A DNA stretch of 64,000 nucleotides from Macquaria australasica (Eukaryota; Chordata; Actinopteri; Centrarchiformes; Percichthyidae). Shown piece after piece: positions 59,701-64,000 of this stretch (position 1 is the stretch's first letter; every line of letters begins with the position of its first letter). A program made the translations under genes and the position numbers. A model generated the notes under the pieces. That model ran no database searches. It saw only the letters and a program-made list of their open reading frames with translations, and was not told the origin of the DNA. The DNA lies in contig SEMN01000347.1 of assembly GCA_005408345.1 (NCBI GenBank), positions 62,001 to 126,000 on the forward strand, given 5' to 3'.

Positions 59701-62700
59701 AGGACGCAGGGGAGACTGACTGACACTGATTAGACACAATTTCATGACATAGACAGGTCCCAATCGGTCCACTCTATGTCAACAGTAGCCTCGCAGGTTC
59801 AGGGCTGATTTGAAACAGTAGATGGTGTGTTGAGCCATTTTCAACTCATGAAATGCTGATTTTTATAAATTTAATAAGAAATGTCAATATTAACACCAGC
59901 ATTGATGTGTTTCATCACAGTACAGTCATATCACTTAGTTTACAGCTCAAAAAACACGTTTAAGTGTGCAGTACCTCTTTAATGTCCATGCAGGGTCAAA
60001 ATGATAGAAAAGTGAAAGTGATAGAAAAAACAAGCCTACAGAAAAAGTTTACTTTGACTGTCAAATTGTTCCTGTGGTTGTTTCCATTTGATGTGAACAT
60101 CGTACATATGTGTACTACCTAACTTGACCTTTGACCTGCTCCATAGGACGTTGCAGTCCTGGCAGCGACCTGAGTCAGCGTGCATCAATAACTGTAACTG
60201 CTACACAGCATCAGTGAGCCCTGTCTGTGGTTCCAATGGAGTCACCTACCTCTCAGCCTGCTTCGCTGGCTGCACCAAACCAGTGAGTGAAGAAGTTCAC
60301 ACCGACTGAAACAAGCTGTATCATGACTACCTTGGACACTGGAGAGAACTAATGACAAACATATAGTGCAGCAGTCCTGCTTTAGATCAGTGGTTCTCAA
60401 CCTTTTTGAGTCACAACCCCCCAGAAAAATGAGGTTGGTGTTTGCGACCTCCCCACCCCCACCCCCATAGCACTGGGACATTTAACTCACAATGTGATGT
60501 GTGATGTGTGAGACTGCTCAGGGATTACTGGAATATAATTATAACACATGAAAGCTACCAAACTCACACAGGAAGACCATTGCTTTGCCCACAGACCGAA
60601 CAACAACTAATTAGATTTTGGCTTTAATTAGTGTTTGACTCTCACAAACACACTCAATAAAATGTATTCTAAGGCAAATTATATCACTGGTATAGGCGAT
60701 ATAATGTAAAAACCATTCCCCTGTCTAAAATATGTTCTTTTATTTTTTTCTCCACAACCATCTGGCAACCCCCGGGAATTATCTTGCGACCCTAAGGTTG
60801 AGAACCAGTGCTTTAGATCTTCATATTCAAAGTGGGATGACAACGCTTTGACCTCATTTCTTGTCTTTGTGTCAGAACCTGACCAGCTGTACGTGTATAT
60901 CCAGCACCAGCGAAGACGCGGTGGCTTTACCAGGGAAGTGTCCCAGTCCAGGCTGTCAGCAGGCCTTCCTCACCTTCCTGTGTGTTATCTGTGTGTGCAG
61001 CATGATCGGAGCTATGGCCCAGACACCCTCCGTCATCATCCTTATCAGGTAAGGAGAACTGCTGATATACATAGACTGCCCACAAGGGGGAGCTGTTGAC
61101 ATGTATGGCTGATCAACAGCAAAAAAGGATGAAATCAGAGTCACTTCAGTCATCTGTTTTACAGAGAAATACTTACACACAGGCAACATTATGTTGTATA
61201 CAGTGTCAAAGAACACTGTAGGGTACAGAACAGACAGATGAGCATGAATATCACTCTATTAAAGAATACTTTAGGTTTATTACAACTTGGGTCTTATTTT
61301 CATACATTTCAATATAAGTACATTATTATTACAGATAGAATGACATTGCAATAACCAGGTTAACTGCTGTGATCTGAGAACATGGCAACATTGCTAAAAA
61401 GAAGGCAGCAGGGGCAAGAACACGAGCAATGAGTTTTTAGAAAATAGTTCAACATTTTGGGAACATAAACTTAACTGCTTTCTTGCCATGAGTTAGATTT
61501 GAAGATTGATACCACTCTCATGTGTAAACACTAAATATAAAGCTACAGTCAGCCACCGGTTAGCTTAGCTTAGCATAAGACTGGAAGTAGGTTGAAAATC
61601 AGGTCCAAAAATAACAAAATCCACCCACCAGCACCTCTAAAGCTCACCAATTAACACGTTATATTTTGTTTGTTTAATCTGAACCAAAAACTGAAGTGTA
61701 AAAATGACAAGTTTTCGGAGGAGGTATGTGCGGGAGTATTTGTTGGCAGGGTGCCAAGTCTTGTCTTCCCTGTGAGGTTGCAAGGAGTCTGGAAAGCTCT
61801 AGCTTCGTATTTATTGTACAGATATGAGAGTGATATCAATCTTTTCATCTAACTCTCGACAAGAAAGTGAATAAGCATATTTCCCAAAATGTCGAAGTAT
61901 TCCGTTAAATTAACACCCAGGTTTCAAGCAAATGGTAAAGTTGCCAAACTGTCTGTTGTACACATCCATCACATTTCATACACCAATTACCACACCTGCT
62001 GTATTTTCTGCAGTTTTCCCATGCAATGAGGAAAAATTACCAATATTTTGGGTGTGCTCACTTTCTGTTTTACCTCCAAATAAAGTGGTAGATATTCTGG
62101 CTTGTTTACAATCTGTCTGATTTCAAACTTTGTTGGTGCATTGTCGCCATGTTCCCAGATCACAGCAGCTACTGTGGTGTGTTATCATAACATCAGACCC
62201 AAGTTTTAATAAACCTGATTTAGCCTTTAACCATAGGGTATGTAGCTCCGAGGTCTCCAGCTTGCTTGACCTCACTCGGAGTGAAACTCAGTATTCAGCT
62301 CAGTATTCAGCTCACCAGTACACACCATTTATGCCAATTCTGTCTTTGTTTTCAGAACTGTAAGTCCAGAGCTGAAATCTTACGCCCTTGGAGTTCTGTT
62401 CCTGCTCCTGAGACTGATAGGTAAGAAACTGAACATATTCACTCTGTTTACTTTCCTGCAATGCATTTATATTCACAGAAAAACTTTGTTTTTCATTTGT
62501 ATTGGTTCACATTCTGTAATAAGTCTCACACTGCTGTGTTTGTCCTATCCGTCGTGTTCATGACATGTCCACTGTTGCCCTATAGTTTTGCTCTGTGATG
62601 CAGTTTTTCCCCTGGGTGAAATGAACTTCATCGGTCTGTCTGTGTGCATATAAAGGAAACCTGAACTCAAACTGGTACACTTTTTGACCTTTTGACCTGC

Positions 62701-63106
62701 TGTCTGTCCACAATCCCCTCCTGCTCCAGGCTTCATCCCTCCCCCTCTGATCTTCGGCATGGGCATCGACTCCACCTGTCTGTTCTGGAGCACCGTCTGT
62801 GGCGAGAAGGGAGCCTGCATGCTGTACGACAACGTGGCCTACAGGCATCTGTACGTCAGCATCGCCATTGTCCTCAAGACGTCAGCCTTCATCCTGTACA
62901 CCACCACGTGGCAGTGTTTGAGAAAGAACTACAGGAAATACATCAAGAACAGCGAGGGTTACCTCACACCCACCGAACTCTTTGCCTCCAATGTGACTCT
63001 GGACAATTTGGGCAAGGAGATCACCCAGAACCCCGCCAACAGGACAAAGTTCATATACAACCTGGAGGACCACGAGATGTGCGACAACATGGAATCAGCT
63101 TTATAG
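37970..63106 (+). CDS. slco3a1: Solute carrier organic anion transporter 3A1 (OATP3A1), ten exons
   Basis: A twelve-helix plasma-membrane transporter; known substrates of OATP3A1 include prostaglandins, thyroxine and other amphipathic anions. Joined exons: 37970-38128, 42153-42612, 57538-57636, 57874-58143, 58337-58501, 58722-58920, 60147-60282, 60876-61048, 62356-62420 and 62730-63106. They keep one frame for 700 residues, against about 710 in human. SCFSNIKIFLVSECALMLAQ opens TM1. The OATP signature DPRWIGAWWSGFL lies near 248-260. A Kazal-like extracellular loop with ten cysteines spans about 463-523. The C-terminus NMESAL resembles a PDZ ligand. The N-terminal cytoplasmic segment is shorter and less basic than in mammals. 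The start is the ATG giving MQVKN, matching the family start. All ten junctions have GT/AG sites. Introns 1 (4.0 kb) and 2 (14.9 kb) are loaded with transposon copies. Confidence 0.95.
40767..41312. mobile_element. MITE with 90-bp perfect terminal inverted repeats
   Basis: Bases 40767-40856 are the exact reverse complement of 41223-41312. The arms are CpG-rich (for example ccgcgcgtgc and ccttgcgcgcgcaac), very unlike the surrounding DNA. The flanks AGTTCCGA and ATTTCCAA agree at 6 of 8 bases, suggesting an 8-base target duplication. A second, independent hairpin lies inside. No transposase is present. Confidence 0.85.
40907..40995. repeat. Perfect internal hairpin, 33-base arms, 23-base loop
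   Basis: Bases 40907-40939 (starting gagagaaacggtcctg) are exactly complementary to 40963-40995. It sits inside the MITE at 40767-41312, close to its left arm. Confidence 0.85.
42153..42612 (+). CDS. slco3a1: slco3a1 exon 2
   Basis: Residues 54-206 and part of 207: rest of TM1, TM2, TM3 and the start of TM4, with RRFNLQSADVGVIASSFEIG and GIGATPVQPLGVSYIDDH. The acceptor is ctctgccag and the exon begins with GTAAGT, a donor-like hexamer. It ends in phase 1 before GTGAGT. Confidence 0.93.
43046..43516 (+). mobile_element. Family A long-hairpin MITE, full copy in slco3a1 intron 2
   Basis: It starts ggaatagttccacattttgg and ends ccaaaatgtcaaactattt. The two halves are imperfect reverse complements over most of their length, both carrying 'aaatatgaagc/gcttcatattta', 'ttagcataaagac' and 'gccaggctagctc'-like words. 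The whole element could fold into one long hairpin. Confidence 0.75.
47340..47850 (+). repeat. Dispersed repeat family B in slco3a1 intron 2
   Basis: Family words include 'aacatgctcacaatgataatg', 'tcataaaccaaagtactgga', 'gatcaccaaagttatt' and 'gaatgtctgtacaaaatttc'. Confidence 0.7.
48083..48264 (+). mobile_element. tRNA-derived SINE
   Basis: A tRNA-like head carries a B-box-like 'gttggattccagc'. It is followed by the fish SINE words 'ccctttgctgcatgtcatcc' and 'caataaaggcataacgcccc', and an A-rich tail. Inserted in slco3a1 intron 2 in the sense orientation. Confidence 0.75.
49200..49480 (+). repeat. Dispersed repeat family B, internally deleted copy
   Basis: 'ggcacagcagtgctttgagc', 'caggggatcaccaaagttatt' and 'catggcaatccaaacaatag' follow in the family order, with the 'aacatgctaac' section missing. 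Confidence 0.65.
49886..49903. repeat. Poly-T tract
   Basis: About 18 T in a row in slco3a1 intron 2. Confidence 0.8.
50150..50500 (-). repeat. Dispersed repeat family B, minus strand
   Basis: The reverse-complement words 'ttttgtacagacactcatgg', 'gaggatgaatcctactgac', 'tttggtgatcctg' and 'cattcccatcagactcggctg' identify the family in antisense orientation. Confidence 0.65.
51290..51820 (+). mobile_element. hAT-like element with nested LINE 3' tail
   Basis: The start CAGGGCTGTAACTGCC is inverted at the end as GGCTACAGCCCTG. The flanks TTTTTAAT and ATTGTAAT match at 6 of 8 positions. Inside, from about 51494, is a minus-strand LINE tail recognised by 'aactttattgatccccagg' beside GATAA repeats. 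Confidence 0.65.
52339..52432 (+). mobile_element. Family C MITE, internally deleted copy
   Basis: It shows aaagtgtaactccaccctca and 'aattcagctagaacc', then jumps directly to 'catgtttaagtgtgcagtac' and 'ctctttaatgt'. These are the two ends of the longer element at 59587-59983. Confidence 0.7.
53339..53660 (+). mobile_element. Small inverted-repeat DNA element with 6-bp direct repeat
   Basis: The 322-base element starts CAGGGTTTGTACAAAG and ends with the inverse ACTCTAACCCTG. CATAGG is repeated directly at both flanks (53333-53338 and 53661-53666). Words such as 'tcttgaaagtttggaaaatgc' and 'ttgaaagtgcttgaa' belong to a known fish repeat type. Superfamily uncertain. Confidence 0.65.
55775..56175 (-). 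repeat. Dispersed repeat family B, minus strand
   Basis: It shows 'ggaattttgtacagacattg', 'cctcagaggatgaattg', 'cattcccattagcttcagctg' and 'gttagcatgctaacacgc' in antisense order. Confidence 0.7.
56715..56805. repeat. (CA)41 microsatellite followed by GA repeats
   Basis: Eighty-two bases of perfect CA (56715-56796), then a short GA run to 56805. The frames through it that seem to encode His/Thr or Val/Cys repeats are artefacts. Confidence 0.95.
57538..57636 (+). CDS. slco3a1: slco3a1 exon 3
   Basis: Residues 207-240: ILFSTLVFGPACGFILGS..., a membrane helix and the following loop. Acceptor cttgcag; donor GTGAGT at 57637; phases 1 and 1. Confidence 0.92.
57874..58143 (+). CDS. slco3a1: slco3a1 exon 4
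   Basis: It carries the OATP superfamily signature (DPRWIGAWWSGFL), a membrane helix and the central cytoplasmic loop, which is poorly conserved. The acceptor is ctgtccag, and the exon starts with the donor-like GTAAGC. It ends in phase 1 at GTAAGG (58144). Confidence 0.92.
58337..58501 (+). CDS. slco3a1: slco3a1 exon 5
   Basis: It encodes VIPRVTRHLLSNPVF and EQQFNLTTSSANQLL, with a helix between. Donor GTAGGT at 58502; phase 1 at both ends. Confidence 0.92.
58722..58920 (+). CDS. slco3a1: slco3a1 exon 6
   Basis: It encodes GMTAIPCACLGIFLGGLLVKK and a further helix up to TVAYSNE. It ends in phase 2 at GTAAGC (58921). Confidence 0.92.
59587..59983 (+). mobile_element. Family C MITE, long copy in slco3a1 intron 6
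   Basis: The left end ttaaagtgtaactctaccct and right end gtgcagtacctctttaa are short inverted repeats built on TTAAAG. The deleted form is at 52339-52432. Confidence 0.65.
60147..60282 (+). CDS. slco3a1: slco3a1 exon 7 (Kazal-like domain, first part)
   Basis: It encodes the cysteine-rich extracellular loop CINNCNC...PVCGSNGVTYLSACFAGC. Acceptor ctccatag; donor GTGAGT at 60283, phase 0. The start of this loop is shorter than in human. Confidence 0.9.
60388..60810 (+). mobile_element. Non-autonomous hAT element with perfect 8-bp TSD
   Basis: It starts CAGTGGTTCTCAACCTTTTT and ends with the inverse AAGGTTGAGAACCAGTG. CTTTAGAT is duplicated exactly at 60380-60387 and 60811-60818. At 423 bases it is too short for a transposase. 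It lies in slco3a1 intron 7. Confidence 0.9.
60876..61048 (+). CDS. slco3a1: slco3a1 exon 8 (Kazal-like domain end and next helix)
   Basis: It encodes NLTSCTC... to the KCPSPGC motif, then a helix and MAQTPSVIILIR. Acceptor gtgtcag; ends in phase 2 at GTAAGG (61049). Confidence 0.9.
61440..61907 (+). mobile_element. Family A long-hairpin MITE, copy in slco3a1 intron 8
   Basis: It starts aatagttcaacattttggga and ends ttcccaaaatgtcgaagtatt. It contains 'ttagcataagactggaag' and 'aagctcaccaattaacacg' family words. Confidence 0.7.
62356..62420 (+). CDS. slco3a1: slco3a1 exon 9
   Basis: A short exon encoding TVSPELKSYALGVLFLLLRLI. Acceptor gttttcag; donor GTAAGA at 62421, phase 1. Confidence 0.92.
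62730..63106 (+). CDS. slco3a1: slco3a1 exon 10
   Basis: It encodes GFIPPPLIFGMGIDSTC..., the last membrane helix and the cytoplasmic tail ending NMESAL. The stop is TAG at 63104-63106. Confidence 0.94.
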
Positions 63107-63369
63107 TGGTGGTCTGCACTGGGACTGCAGACTGGAGCAGAGGCTGTGAAAGCGCAACTGATCTGATGCACGATGTTCCTTTGGTGTCGTATCAGTTTAG
63201 AAGAATGTTCTCAGTAAGGGTCTTATCTTCTTGTCACCCAAAACATCAAACATAATGGAAAAAGAATGAAGAGAGTTTCCCAAAATGCTCTATATCCACA
63301 TTGCAATTTTTTTTTTCTAATATACAGATCATCTGGTCCATTTTTGTCAGACAAAATCACAAGCTGACT

Positions 63370-63535
63370 TTGTTTTGGGGCCTTTTTTCCTTAATTTGAC
63401 AGCAGAACAAAGATTGACAGCACATATGGGGGAAGAAAGGAGGAATGGCGTGCAACAAATGTCCCCTGCCAAATTTGAACAAGGGCCGTTGCAGTTAATG
63501 CGTCATACCACTAATCCACCAGAACGCCCCTGAAA
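63370..63535 (-). mobile_element. Degraded tRNA-derived SINE, antisense, in the slco3a1 3' region
   Basis: Read on the minus strand it gives 'gttctggtggattagtgg', 'cccttgttcaaatttggc' (a decayed B box), 'gacatttgttgcacgccatt' and 'aaaaaaggccccaaaac'. This is the same order as the SINE at 48083-48264. Confidence 0.6.
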
Positions 63536-64000
63536 TTATATTCTTTAGTTCAACATTAACAGTTAAAATTGCAGTCATATTAGGTTTAGATTTATTACGA
63601 GACCAGAGCTCTTTGAGAAGCAGAAATCTGAAATTTTGGTTATTCTTTAGCTTTATTAGACACTTTATTTTCCTTTAGAAGGAAGTACTTCTCAGGTCCA
63701 GATGTATGATAGTAAGGATGACAGTTAGCGGGGTTGTTCATCATTAAATGATGCATATATTTGCTCATGGTTGGAGCACTTTTCCAGACATTCAGAACAT
63801 ACAGTCATACCTACTAGGCAACCCTACTACAGACTGATGTGTTCCCTCACTCAATTTTCTAAGTTTAACAGAACAAATAGGAGGAAATGATGCATTGAAA
63901 AGAGATGCATATGTATGACTGCATGGGCCCATGTAGGCACATCACACAAGAAGCAAAGGAAAACCAATGAATCAGCAATCAAGGAGAAATAGGAGTGCAG

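Noticed and set aside
1..64000. CRISPR arrays, operons or phage-like modules
   Set aside because: No regularly spaced short direct repeats or compact gene clusters occur; the genes are spliced and vertebrate in type.

Overview
The window is vertebrate nuclear DNA, almost certainly from a spiny-rayed (percomorph-type) teleost. Genes have introns with GT/AG boundaries, the intergenic DNA is AT-rich and full of short non-autonomous DNA transposons, tRNA-derived SINEs and LINE 3' ends of fish type, and there are intronless hatching-enzyme genes, a euteleost trait. Nothing bacterial, and no CRISPR array or operon, was seen.

Layout. (1) 1-4.9 kb is gene-free: a 5'-truncated LINE on the minus strand (446-1050) and a probable solo LTR (3082-3912). 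(2) 5888-8704, plus strand: a complete three-exon gonadotropin-releasing hormone receptor gene of the tailed, non-mammalian type, with a likely poly(A) signal at 9412. (3) 9-25 kb: about 16 kb without a recognisable gene, holding hAT-like and other inverted-repeat elements, some nested. (4) 24.9-35 kb, minus strand: three intact, intronless astacin-family hatching enzyme (high choriolytic enzyme) genes in a head-to-tail array with an exact 3,584-base period. The array changes abruptly to an older, diverged spacer at 33280. (5) 37.4-63.1 kb, plus strand: the complete ten-exon slco3a1 gene (organic anion transporting polypeptide 3A1, 700 codons). It has a GC-rich 5' region, a 4.0-kb first intron and a 14.9-kb second intron. 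The introns carry many transposon copies, including a 90-base-perfect inverted-repeat element nested inside another element and a hAT-like element with a perfect 8-base target duplication. (6) 63.1-64 kb: 3' untranslated region or flank, with one degraded SINE.

The three gene types are not a functional unit. The receptor acts in reproductive endocrine signalling, the astacins soften the egg envelope at hatching, and slco3a1 moves organic anions across membranes. The most dynamic feature is the hatching-enzyme array: long spacers look nearly identical between units, whereas the coding copies differ at five clustered bases that change four amino acids. No new multi-gene system was found; the strongest observations concern this array and the nested transposons.
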